Source: an uncultured Prevotella sp. (GTDB taxonomy: Bacteria > Bacteroidota > Bacteroidia > Bacteroidales > Bacteroidaceae). From it: a stretch of 21,316 nt of DNA. Position numbers and translations under genes: made by a program. The number at the start of each line of letters is the position of its first letter. The stretch's first letter is position 1. Shown here piece by piece: positions 14,043 to 21,316 of the stretch. The stretch is from the NCBI GenBank assembly GCA_927910885.1, contig CAKMOD010000060.1, forward strand, positions 1 to 21,316. The letters run 5' to 3'. The notes under the pieces are model-generated. The model was not told the DNA's origin and ran no database searches. It saw only the letters and a list, made by a program, of their open reading frames with translations.

Positions 14043-14492
14043 TTAACAACGTTCGACCGTTGCGATAATAGAGTCAAGTCGTAAAATACGCACAGCAACT
14101 CCCGAATCTATTTCTGCCCCATCGACAGACTTTGCCTTCCAAGAATCACCATCAATCTTTACTCTACCATATCCACCAGCCTCGATACTCTCTGTCACCT
14201 TGCCTTCACGACCAATCAACGCATCAGCATTGCTAAGTCTTTTATCGGCACCTTGATGCAGGTATTTCAACGCTATCGGCCGTACCAAGAATATACTCAA
14301 TACCGAGAAGACTACAAACACGATAACTTGAACAACAATACTATCTGTGAATGCAGAAGCAAGTGACGCACAGAAACTACCTATTGCAAAGCACATAATG
14401 TAGAAATCTCCGTTCATCATCTCTAAAATTAGACAAACAAGACCTACTAACAACCATGTTAACCACAGGTTCTGTATCAGATAATCTATCAT
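14043..14492 (-). CDS. NfeD-like short membrane protein
   Basis: A 149-residue protein of the short NfeD type, without the N-terminal ClpP-like protease domain. Residues ~8-75 form two or three membrane helices (WLTWLLVGLVCLILEMMNGD and SIVVQVIVFVVFSVLSIFLV). The C-terminal ~85-149 is an OB-fold domain with the family pattern LIGREGKVTESIEAGGYGRV and DGDSWKAKS. It is the partner of the stomatin-like protein encoded next on the same strand, which it is expected to bind through the OB domain. It is first in the operon, with a well-formed promoter 26 bases upstream. Confidence 0.9.
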   Translation of the reverse strand: MIDYLIQNLWLTWLLVGLVCLILEMMNGDFYIMCFAIGSFCASLASAFTDSIVVQVIVFVVFSVLSIFLVRPIALKYLHQGADKRLSNADALIGREGKVTESIEAGGYGRVKIDGDSWKAKSVDGAEIDSGVAVRILRLDSIIATVERC

Positions 14493-14517
14493 AGTTTAAA
14501 AGGTTTGATTTCGCATG

Positions 14518-14549
14518 TAAAGATAATAATAAAAGATGATTCTATCAAA
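14518..14549 (-). promoter_or_regulatory. Promoter of the nfeD-stomatin operon
   Basis: On the reverse strand TTTG (14549-14546) is followed after 20 bases by TATCTTTA (14525-14518), one mismatch from TAnnTTTG. Spacing is ideal for Bacteroidota. Confidence 0.65.
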
Positions 14550-14730
14550 TCTTTCAATAAAAAAATAACACTTTAGCAGCTACTTACCAGCTATCAGAAA
14601 GGTATTTCTTTGTAAGATGACGATATAATACAAATCATAACATCCGATAAACATTGCGTACATGTTAGCCATTAGCCACTTTTGATATTCTTTATGATGA
14701 CCATTATGCTCCCATCTGCATATATACAAC

Positions 14731-14835
14731 CAACGTATTGGTGCTTAGCACATGTCGTGTTGATGCTTAGCACATATCGTGTTAGTGCTTCGCACCAATG
14801 GTGCGGAGTACTTATCAGCAGACAATCTGTTACCA
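14731..14835 (+). repeat. Dispersed repeat family A, copy 3
   Basis: Three clear 22-base units in tandem (starting near 14740, 14762 and 14784): two with GCTTAGCACAT(G/A)TCGTGTT and one with GCTTCGCACCAATGGTG. They are followed by AGTACT and the tail ACAATCTGTTAC shared with copy 2. A degenerate half-unit may precede them. Confidence 0.8.
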
Positions 14836-15014
14836 AAGTGTAATTAATTGGTTGTCAAAAGGAAGTTATGCAAGCAAAAAAACAACTCGGCTTATTTGGG
14901 CAGAAGAGTATTATTTTTTATTAAGCCTAATATGGTTATGTTTATTTGAGAGAAGTCCCGTATACAAGATAATGTCATTTTATTCCTTATCGCACAGTAT
15001 TGACGATATAAAGA

Positions 15015-15061
15015 TTACGGCTATTTGCTTTCATTCTTTGTTAGAAAGCAAATAGCCGTAA
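15015..15061 (-). terminator. Terminator of the M48 peptidase gene
   Basis: Perfect 18-base arms (TTACGGCTATTTGCTTTC at 15015-15032 and its complement at 15044-15061) around an 11-base loop, 27 bases after the peptidase stop. TCTTTATAT follows on the reverse strand, so the T tract is short, but the stem is exceptionally long. Confidence 0.7.
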
Positions 15062-15088
15062 GAATATTAATGTTGACCGTTAATCGAC

Positions 15089-15991
15089 TTATCGACGCTT
15101 ATTTGAGCGGTTAGAAGACGAAGAACTGCCAATGTGAAATGACTTTGACGACTGCGAAAAACTTGTTGATGACACACGACTTGAGCCACCACCACGATAA
15201 TACTTCTCTGCTTCAGGCAACCATCCCTTGATATTCTGAATACGACGAGCATCTGAAGGGTGAGAACTCAACATCTCTGCACGACTACTATTGCTCGCCG
15301 CTGCCATTCTCTCCCAGAAACTTACAGCGTACGAAGGGTCATATCCTGCCATTGCAGCAAAGATGAGTCCCATATAATCTGCTTCACTCTCATTATCACG
15401 ACTATACTTCAAATTACGGAAGGAGAAGTATCCTCCAGCCACTTGTGAAGCGATATCACCCACTCCACTACCAACAGCAGAGTTCAAAACAGTACCCAAA
15501 ATGCTGGTTCCCATCTGCTGATTCATCTTCTTTGTTATCTGCTCAGCACTATGTTTAGCCACAGCATGCGCAATCTCATGACCTAAAACGATTGCCAGAC
15601 CCGTTTCATTCTGTGTGTAAGGCAGCAAACCATCATATACAACAATCTTACCACCAGGCATACAGAAGGCGTTAGCCTGCTTGTCTTGAACGAGATTAAA
15701 CTCCCATTTGAAGTTGTTAACCTCATTAGCATAACCGTTATTACGCAAGTAAGTCTCCACCGCATTAGCGAGGTTACGACCTACACGCTGAACCATTGCC
15801 GTATTCTTTACATCAGTAGAACGCTTTGCTGATGCCATAAACTTTGTATATTCCTGATTACTGAGACTCAAGAGCTGTGCATCAGAAACACTGATACGAT
15901 GTGTACGACCTGTCAAAGGAACCTTTGAAGCCGTACCACAAGCTGTCATCAAAGCGATAACAGCTGCCATTAAGAAATACTTAATCTTCAT
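15089..15991 (-). CDS. M48 family zinc metallopeptidase, lipoprotein
   Basis: A 300-residue periplasmic peptidase of the Ste24/BepA/LoiP-like M48 group, which handles damaged or misassembled envelope proteins in other bacteria. The N-terminus is a lipoprotein signal (MKIKYFLMAAVIALMTACGT, lipid on C18). The zinc site is intact: HEIAH at 138-142 and the third ligand in NESEAD (200-205). The family's ANAFCMPGGKIVVYDGLL segment (106-123) and SSHPSDARRI (242-251) are present. The C-terminal ~35 residues are Ser/Arg-rich low complexity (SSSSSNRSNKRR). There are no TPR repeats as in BepA. It has its own promoter and terminator, so it is monocistronic. Confidence 0.95.
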   Translation of the reverse strand: MKIKYFLMAAVIALMTACGTASKVPLTGRTHRISVSDAQLLSLSNQEYTKFMASAKRSTDVKNTAMVQRVGRNLANAVETYLRNNGYANEVNNFKWEFNLVQDKQANAFCMPGGKIVVYDGLLPYTQNETGLAIVLGHEIAHAVAKHSAEQITKKMNQQMGTSILGTVLNSAVGSGVGDIASQVAGGYFSFRNLKYSRDNESEADYMGLIFAAMAGYDPSYAVSFWERMAAASNSSRAEMLSSHPSDARRIQNIKGWLPEAEKYYRGGGSSRVSSTSFSQSSKSFHIGSSSSSNRSNKRR

Positions 15992-16023
15992 TTTATTTAC
16001 TGTTTTTTATAACTATCTATTTG

Positions 16024-16054
16024 CGAAAGTACAACATTTTTCGTGAGGTACAAA
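16024..16054 (-). promoter_or_regulatory. Promoter of the M48 peptidase gene
   Basis: On the reverse strand TTTG (16054-16051) and TACTTTCG (16031-16024, one mismatch from TAnnTTTG) are separated by 19 bases, about 32 bases before the start codon. Confidence 0.6.
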
Positions 16055-16124
16055 TAAAATCATGACTTTTTTATAAAGGTTAACGGCTGAAAACAAAACA
16101 TCAGAACCGTCGTTTTAAATGGAT

Positions 16125-17439
16125 TTAAACAATCCTTTTTCGTTTTCCTATCTCCTTTGTTACAGGGAGAAAGTAAGTCACTATAAAACTGATAACACCC
16201 AACATAGCCACAAGAAGGAAGAACAGACGATAGCCCACATACTCCTGCAAGAAGCCTGTAAACCATCCTGTCATCACCAGTGAGAAGGCTGTTATTGCCG
16301 TACCTATTGAATAAGTAAATGTGGAGTGCTCCCCTTTCGTACAATGAGCGAGCCATACAACATAAACCGTTAGTCCAAGACCTGCTCCGAACTGTTCAAT
16401 AATCATACAGAAATTGATGATTGATAAGGTGGAAACAAAGTAATAGCTGAGGTAGACAAAGACAAACTTTGGTAAAGTCAAAGCCATGACAAACAGCCAC
16501 AACCATCGCTTTAAGCCATCACGACGAACCAAACTTGCTCCTAAGGCACTACCGCCTATTAATGAGAATGTACCCACTGTACCCAGCACTAATCCTAATT
16601 CCTGTGGTGAAAGAGCCAGTCCTCCATTGCTTCCTGGGTCTATCAAGAAGAGTGGTGCTATTCTAAAAAACATCCCTTCAGGTATTAAAAAGGCAAAAAG
16701 GAAACACAAGTTAGCCACATAATGAGGACGACGTACAAAGGCAGCCTTGACATCATGCCACCATTGACGTGTCACCCCTGTCCATATCGGGAGGTTCGCA
16801 TGAATATTATCTTTGGGAAGTGTAATTGCATGAAGTATCATCAAGCAAGTCATTAAAACTGACAGAACCCTGTAAATAGTTGCCCACGAAGGTGCAACAG
16901 TCCTATAAATAACCTCTAAGTTACCCGCTATCGTTATAGGAATAGCCATTCCCACTATAATAGAAAGCATATAAGAAATGGCTCGAGTACCCAAAAAAGC
17001 TGGTCGATGATGCAAAGCAGCTTCACGTTTATAAAGCCTTTCAATAGCCACATCATGTAAGGCAGCCATCGTTGCTATTATCATTAAGAAAAAAAACTGT
17101 CCACTCAAACCAGTCAGTAGATGATGCAGTAAACGCCAATCCACCAAGACTCAGTGCCATCACCAGCTCAGTTAGAATAATCCAAGCATACTTACTCCAA
17201 TAGCCAACAACAAATCTACCCAACAAAGGGCGAAGGATGAACGGCAGAAGAAACCACGATGTGGTCAGTGTGATAGCACCATTCGACAAGCCCATTCTAT
17301 TGAAATAGACCAGTGAAGTCATCAAAAGAATAACATACGGAAGCCCTCTCGTCAAATAGAGCGTAGGAAGCCAGAGCCAATGGCTGCGCCACTGGTTTAC
17401 GATTGGTATTCCATTGATAATCTTCTGCTCCTCGTGCAT
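16125..17439 (-). pseudogene. AmpG-like MFS permease, interrupted by a +1 frameshift in a T8 run
   Basis: A major-facilitator permease resembling AmpG, the inner-membrane importer of anhydromuropeptides for cell-wall recycling. The frame beginning at 17439 (TLYLTRGLPYVILLMTSLVY, WFLLPFILRPLLGRFVVGYW) runs to a TGA at 17053. The continuing frame ends at 16125 and contains MAALHDVAIERLYKREAALH, comparable to the AmpG xxQDVxxDAY region. The two overlap at a run of eight T residues on the coding strand (17089-17096). Removing one T gives TVFFLMIIATMAALHD and a continuous 437-residue protein of normal family length. No other damage is seen. It may be a recent mutation, phase variation, slippage during transcription, or a sequence error. 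It starts 11 bases after the stop of the GT2-HIT-SpoIID gene and is surely cotranscribed with it. Confidence 0.85.
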
Positions 17440-17450
17440 CTCCTTATGCT

Positions 17451-20400
17451 TTATTTGTATTGTGCTTCAATAGCTGCAGTTTGATAATAATGATGGAGGA
17501 TTTCGTCATATTGATAGCCTTTCTCACCCATCACAGCAGCACCAATCTGACACAAGCCAACACCATGTCCCCATCCTGCACCAACAAGACGGATATGCTG
17601 TGGAATGTCATTCACGACCTCACTACGTTCTACCACGTAGGCAGAACTGTAGAGATGGCTCTCACTTAATGTGCGTCTTATCTCTAACTCCTTACCGATA
17701 ATACGGGTAAGCTTTGTTCCTACAATCTTCAAACGAGTAATACGACCACTCTTACCGCGCTCCAAAGGCTGAAGGTCAATAATCTCTCCGAAATCAAGAC
17801 CACTCTTACGACGAATTAGTTCGGCAAGTTCTATTTGCTTGAAGTCTACTGTCCAGCGATAAAAGTCTTGTGTTTCTTGATCATAGTTATTAAGCACCTG
17901 TCCCAAGACTGCCGCATCCTTTGTATTACAAAACGCTTCTGGAGAAGACAGAATCCACTCCTGTGCCGTCTTCTCATCAGTGAGTTCTATTGTAGGGGCT
18001 GTTCCCAAAGGTGCATTATCTACTACCGAGAGCAGGTATGGCTTATGAGTATTGTCCCAACAGTACTCATATTCCTCCGAAACACCTCCACAACACTTAC
18101 TGAAACGGGCGTCACAAATTTCCTTTCCATTCATCAACAACTGACCACGTGTAGCCTTGATAGCCTCTTCAACATGAGGACTCGTTGCCTTCGTAATGCC
18201 CTGATAACGTTGACAATGGTCGTCTGCACAGACATCAAACAAAGTATGTGCATCGCTATCATACCATACCACACCTTCTTCATCCGACACTTTTACTGGT
18301 GCAGATGCTGTCTGAACACCCATTTCAATAGCTTTTCGTCGTCTCATCTGTACCAATAGCCAACTGCGAGAGATAACAGCGTGTGCCTTCAAAAGCTCTA
18401 ATGAAGAGGTAGCACTCATCTCACTTGAGATAACACTTGCAAGATAACGTTCTACAGGTAGCTCATTAATAGCCCAGAGCTTATCTCCATCGACAACAAA
18501 ACGTAGCTTGCCGAGGAAGATTTGTGCCTCTTTACGCTCCCAATGGAAGTCTACACCGATAGTAACATCCTCCAAAGTGAAGGATATATTATCATTTTGC
18601 GGGGTAAAACAAAGTTCTTGATAAGCCGCAGAATCCCACAGAATCTGTCCGTCTTTGAACTTTACAATCTGTCTACCAGTCACCTCTTTATTCCCTATTG
18701 TATAAGTACCATTCAGCTGAAACCGAATTTCTTCGCCACTAACAATACCTACCGAAACTATAGGTTCTTGCTTCCAATCATCGAAGGCGAGGTCAACTGC
18801 CTTATTGCGAATCCGCTTTACGACTTCTGCCATCGCTTCATCTGACAGCGATACCTCACGTAAAACGGCCTTAGCACGCTCTGACGTCATCCCTTCAAAG
18901 TCACTCTGACGGGGCAATATCATCAATCCAGCCATATCTAAACTGCCCGGACTGACCAGACACTGCGCCTCTCCTTCTGCCGAATAGCAATCAGGGCGGT
19001 GCTTCTCACGTGGGAATACAACTGAAATAAACGCCTCCCCATTACGCCATGCCACGATATTCATCATCGGTTCAGTCTCATCTTCCTTTATTGGAAGTGC
19101 TTCATATAAACGGCTAAATAGCTCAACATCATGCTTCTCTTTATGACTCACGATGGCAAAAGCAGGACAGATATAGTCTTTTATCTCGTAGATTCCCTCT
19201 GTATCATTCAGTTGTAAGAGCGGAACAGATGTCTCGTAAAGCCTCTCCCAGTCACGTTGCAAAGGAAGAATACCACTTGTTCCAGCCTGAAAGTGCAAGT
19301 GGTCAGGTGCACTGGCTCCACACTTCGGTCCGTTATAGAACACCATTAGCTGCGAATAGGCTCTCAGCAAGCGATGTATCTGTACATAATTCTCTGCTAT
19401 TGCCTGCAGTTGATGATGACGAGAAGGGATAGTGAAATGAACAGGAAGGATTGGGAAAGGGTTGACAAGGATATCAAAATCATTCCCAAAAGGCAGAACA
19501 ATCTGCTCTACTGGGCGATTCTTTTCACAAAGGAAGCAAGGTCGCTTAGCCAATGTAGCCTTATCAATCTTTGCCCCTGTACTCACCAAGCGTGCAGGAT
19601 TGAATTGCGCAAGGGCTGAACCCACCTCACGCGTCTGCACATCTTTCAACTCTTCAAAACGTTTTGCAACGTCTTGCCATTGGTTCAGCTGGTTATGAAA
19701 AAAATCAGTTAGCCCTTTCTCTCTATCTTGATTCTGTTTCTGACGTGCTAAAATCTCAACTGTACGCAGCTGATCTTTATAGTGATTGTTAGCATTTACC
19801 TTATCAATGCTCAGTACGGCATCACTGTTTCCACCCCAACGACGGCACAGATAAAGTTCATCATAGATTCGTCCGATACGGAAACGACGGCTGAAAGCCA
19901 ATCCCATCGCATAGTCTTCGCCATAGCTTGTGTTCGGGAACTGATGCTGACGAACCAAAGGAGTGAAGAAAGCACGTGGTGCACCGAGTCCATTAATACG
20001 TAAGGCATTGTTGCAACCATTATCCTCCGTCCACTCATTATGACTAATCAAGCCCGGTGGAAGGGTATTAAGATCGAAGTCGCACATACGATAAGAACCT
20101 ACAATCATAGCAGCCTTCTGCTCGTGAAAAGCATTGACAATAGCCTGCAAGGTATTCTCTGAAGAATAAAGGTCATCACTATCCAACTGAACAGCAAAGC
20201 GACCACAATGCGCATCATTGATAGCATAGTTCCAACAGCCACCAATACAGAGATCAGTACGTGTTGGAATAAGATGCACAAGACGCTCATCTGCAGCCAA
20301 AGAAGACAGTATCTCTGTCGTACCATCTGTCGAATGGTTGTCTACAACGATAACGTTAAAAGGAAAATCTGTCTTCTGTGAGAGTGCAGAAATAACCGCA

Positions 20401-21200
20401 TCGCGCACCGTCTTCTCACGATTAAAGACAGGAATCACCACCGAAGCCTCCACAGGGAAAGTCTCACCAGAGAAGTCAGGCTGTACATATTGCGTTGTAT
20501 CAACCAAGGCTTTGATAGCAGAGAGATGTGCCGTTGCTGCCTGCTCCATCTCAATCTGTACCTCACGGTTGCAAGGGTTCACATAATCAAACTGCTTTTC
20601 ACCACTTGCACGAAGGTCATCTTCCTCCTCCGTATAGAGATATTCATTCAGATGAAAGAGTTCTCCCTTACGACTTAAGAATAGACGAAGGTCGTACCAG
20701 CCTGCAAACTGATAATCCTTTTCCACCTCTCTCGCTGCATACTCCTTTAAACACTCTGTCTTAAGAAGCACAACAGAGCCAAAATCAAAGTCATCACGGA
20801 TGCTACCCAACTGATAGGCTGTAACGGGATGCTTCACAGTCTTGCCTGCTTCCTCAGAGTAATGGTCAGCATAAACCATTGCCGCACCAGTCTCCTCCGC
20901 CATCTGCAGCATACGCTCAAGCGCATGATAGCCTAACGTGACAGGACCTTGCTTCAAATAAAGCAGAGCATAATCAGCTGTTGCTGTTGTAGCAATAAGG
21001 CGCATGGTTGCCAAGGATAGCAAGCCGCCTGTTTGTAGCTGACGGACGTACTGAGGCAATGCCTCAGTAGGCAGGACATCTGCAGCTAACGTATATATAT
21101 TCTTTACCACACCTGACTCGTACAACTGCGCAGCAAGCGACTGCATCATTGCAGTTGTGCTATACGGTAGAAAGCTATCTATCTGTTTCTTCTTTTCCAT
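17451..21200 (-). CDS. Three-domain fusion: GT2 glycosyltransferase - GalT/Apa1-type HIT domain - SpoIID
   Basis: A 1249-residue protein. Residues ~50-200 resemble a degenerate glycosyltransferase half. Residues ~250-455 are an intact GT2 domain (ASVVIPVFNR at 252-261, VVDNHSTDGT at 285-294, DSDD at 340-343, GED at 427-429). Residues ~530-810 are a HIT-superfamily domain of the GalT/Apa1 branch, with C555xxC558 as a possible zinc pair and the HxHxQ nucleophile motif HLHFQ at 634-638, probably the region called DUF4922. Residues ~890-1249 are SpoIID/LytB, the fold of a glycan-strand lytic transglycosylase (LPVERYLASVISSEM with E927; GAGWGHGVGLCQIGAAVMG at 1207-1225). There is no signal peptide or membrane helix, so a cytoplasmic location is predicted. 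The gene leads an operon with the AmpG-like permease. A link to recycling of imported peptidoglycan fragments is inferred from this context. Confidence 0.9.
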   Translation of the reverse strand: MEKKKQIDSFLPYSTTAMMQSLAAQLYESGVVKNIYTLAADVLPTEALPQYVRQLQTGGLLSLATMRLIATTATADYALLYLKQGPVTLGYHALERMLQMAEETGAAMVYADHYSEEAGKTVKHPVTAYQLGSIRDDFDFGSVVLLKTECLKEYAAREVEKDYQFAGWYDLRLFLSRKGELFHLNEYLYTEEEDDLRASGEKQFDYVNPCNREVQIEMEQAATAHLSAIKALVDTTQYVQPDFSGETFPVEASVVIPVFNREKTVRDAVISALSQKTDFPFNVIVVDNHSTDGTTEILSSLAADERLVHLIPTRTDLCIGGCWNYAINDAHCGRFAVQLDSDDLYSSENTLQAIVNAFHEQKAAMIVGSYRMCDFDLNTLPPGLISHNEWTEDNGCNNALRINGLGAPRAFFTPLVRQHQFPNTSYGEDYAMGLAFSRRFRIGRIYDELYLCRRWGGNSDAVLSIDKVNANNHYKDQLRTVEILARQKQNQDREKGLTDFFHNQLNQWQDVAKRFEELKDVQTREVGSALAQFNPARLVSTGAKIDKATLAKRPCFLCEKNRPVEQIVLPFGNDFDILVNPFPILPVHFTIPSRHHQLQAIAENYVQIHRLLRAYSQLMVFYNGPKCGASAPDHLHFQAGTSGILPLQRDWERLYETSVPLLQLNDTEGIYEIKDYICPAFAIVSHKEKHDVELFSRLYEALPIKEDETEPMMNIVAWRNGEAFISVVFPREKHRPDCYSAEGEAQCLVSPGSLDMAGLMILPRQSDFEGMTSERAKAVLREVSLSDEAMAEVVKRIRNKAVDLAFDDWKQEPIVSVGIVSGEEIRFQLNGTYTIGNKEVTGRQIVKFKDGQILWDSAAYQELCFTPQNDNISFTLEDVTIGVDFHWERKEAQIFLGKLRFVVDGDKLWAINELPVERYLASVISSEMSATSSLELLKAHAVISRSWLLVQMRRRKAIEMGVQTASAPVKVSDEEGVVWYDSDAHTLFDVCADDHCQRYQGITKATSPHVEEAIKATRGQLLMNGKEICDARFSKCCGGVSEEYEYCWDNTHKPYLLSVVDNAPLGTAPTIELTDEKTAQEWILSSPEAFCNTKDAAVLGQVLNNYDQETQDFYRWTVDFKQIELAELIRRKSGLDFGEIIDLQPLERGKSGRITRLKIVGTKLTRIIGKELEIRRTLSESHLYSSAYVVERSEVVNDIPQHIRLVGAGWGHGVGLCQIGAAVMGEKGYQYDEILHHYYQTAAIEAQYK

Positions 21201-21226
21201 CTAAAAAGTGTTCTTTTATCTACTTG

Positions 21227-21234
21227 CAAAGATA
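21227..21234 (-). promoter_or_regulatory. Promoter -7 box of the fusion-permease operon
   Basis: TATCTTTG on the reverse strand, a perfect TAnnTTTG match, 26 bases before the ATG at 21200, which supports that start codon. No exact TTTG is seen at -33. Confidence 0.6.
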
Positions 21235-21293
21235 CTATAAAATCCCGTCTTACGTACGAAGATTCGAAAGAAAACAACTAACTGCGAATTATT

Positions 21294-21316
21294 TTCGTGA
21301 AAAGAAATATTTATTT
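21294..21316. repeat. Partial family C repeat unit at the window edge
   Basis: CGTGAAAAGAAATATTTATT closely matches the units at 1686-1750 (CATGAAGAAAAATATTTATT). The window ends here, so the array may continue outside it. Confidence 0.55.

Larger units (their letters stand above)
14493..15088. other. Gene-free stretch between two reverse genes
   Basis: This 596-base gap contains the nfeD promoter (14518-14549), repeat family A copy 3 (14731-14835) and the terminator of the M48 peptidase gene (15015-15061). An open frame at 14798-15055 begins within the repeat and ends in the terminator stem, so it is not treated as a gene. Nothing else is recognised. Confidence 0.7.

Noticed and set aside
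14731..14835. Possible CRISPR array because of regular 22-bp units
   Set aside because: The units are contiguous and diverged, with no unique spacers between identical repeats and no cas genes nearby.
14798..15055. Open frame of 85 codons with a hydrophobic segment
   Set aside because: It starts inside repeat family A copy 3 and ends in the M48 terminator stem; no ribosome site or promoter fitted to it.
16075..16115. Imperfect inverted repeat (ACGGCTGA / TCAGAACCGT) after the permease
   Set aside because: The stem is interrupted and the T tract is distant, so it is too weak to call as a terminator.
16125..17147. A separate 340-residue permease starting at 17147
   Set aside because: Its first residues are the out-of-frame reading of the upstream part, and joining at the T8 run gives one normal-length MFS protein.
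17835..18359. Forward open frame of 174 codons
   Set aside because: Antisense shadow of the SpoIID part of the fusion gene, whose motifs are unambiguous.

Overview
The window looks like chromosomal DNA of a Prevotella-type Bacteroidota. The reasons are Bacteroidota promoters (a TAnnTTTG -7 box, in several cases with TTTG about 20 bases upstream) in front of at least nine genes, many signal peptides ending in an A-Q junction, a bifunctional DAHP synthase/chorismate mutase, and AT-rich gene-poor gaps carrying short-period repeats. Species cannot be fixed from the sequence alone. No rRNA, tRNA, CRISPR array or insertion sequence was seen.

Layout. 1-1780: two forward genes for exported proteins of unknown function (a small coiled-coil protein and an outer-membrane barrel), then a repeat array. 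1781-4002: an exported endonuclease/exonuclease/phosphatase-family protein and the DAHP synthase/chorismate mutase, both reverse. 4452-6391: an exported aldose-1-epimerase-like protein that has lost catalytic residues, then a Gly/Tyr-rich outer-membrane protein. 6493-11191 (reverse): a copper block made of a MATE exporter overlapping an HMA-AraC regulator, then, after a repeat-filled gap, copZ and a copA-type ATPase with almost no nucleotide-binding domain. 11751-15991 (reverse): a WecB-like protein lacking three catalytic residues, a stomatin/NfeD membrane pair, and an M48 lipoprotein peptidase. 16125-21200 (reverse): an AmpG-like permease broken by one base in a T8 run, preceded 11 bases upstream by a 1249-residue fusion of glycosyltransferase, GalT/Apa1-type HIT and SpoIID domains with no signal peptide.

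The most promising unit is the last one. A predicted cytoplasmic three-domain enzyme sits in an operon with a muropeptide-importer-like permease, which suggests intracellular processing or recycling of cell-wall sugars by a fused enzyme. Second, three enzyme-family proteins (GalM-like, WecB-like, CopA) keep their fold signatures but lack defining catalytic or ATP-binding parts. Third, three unrelated-looking intergenic repeat families all have a period of about 22 bp; one occurs in three gaps, in both orientations.
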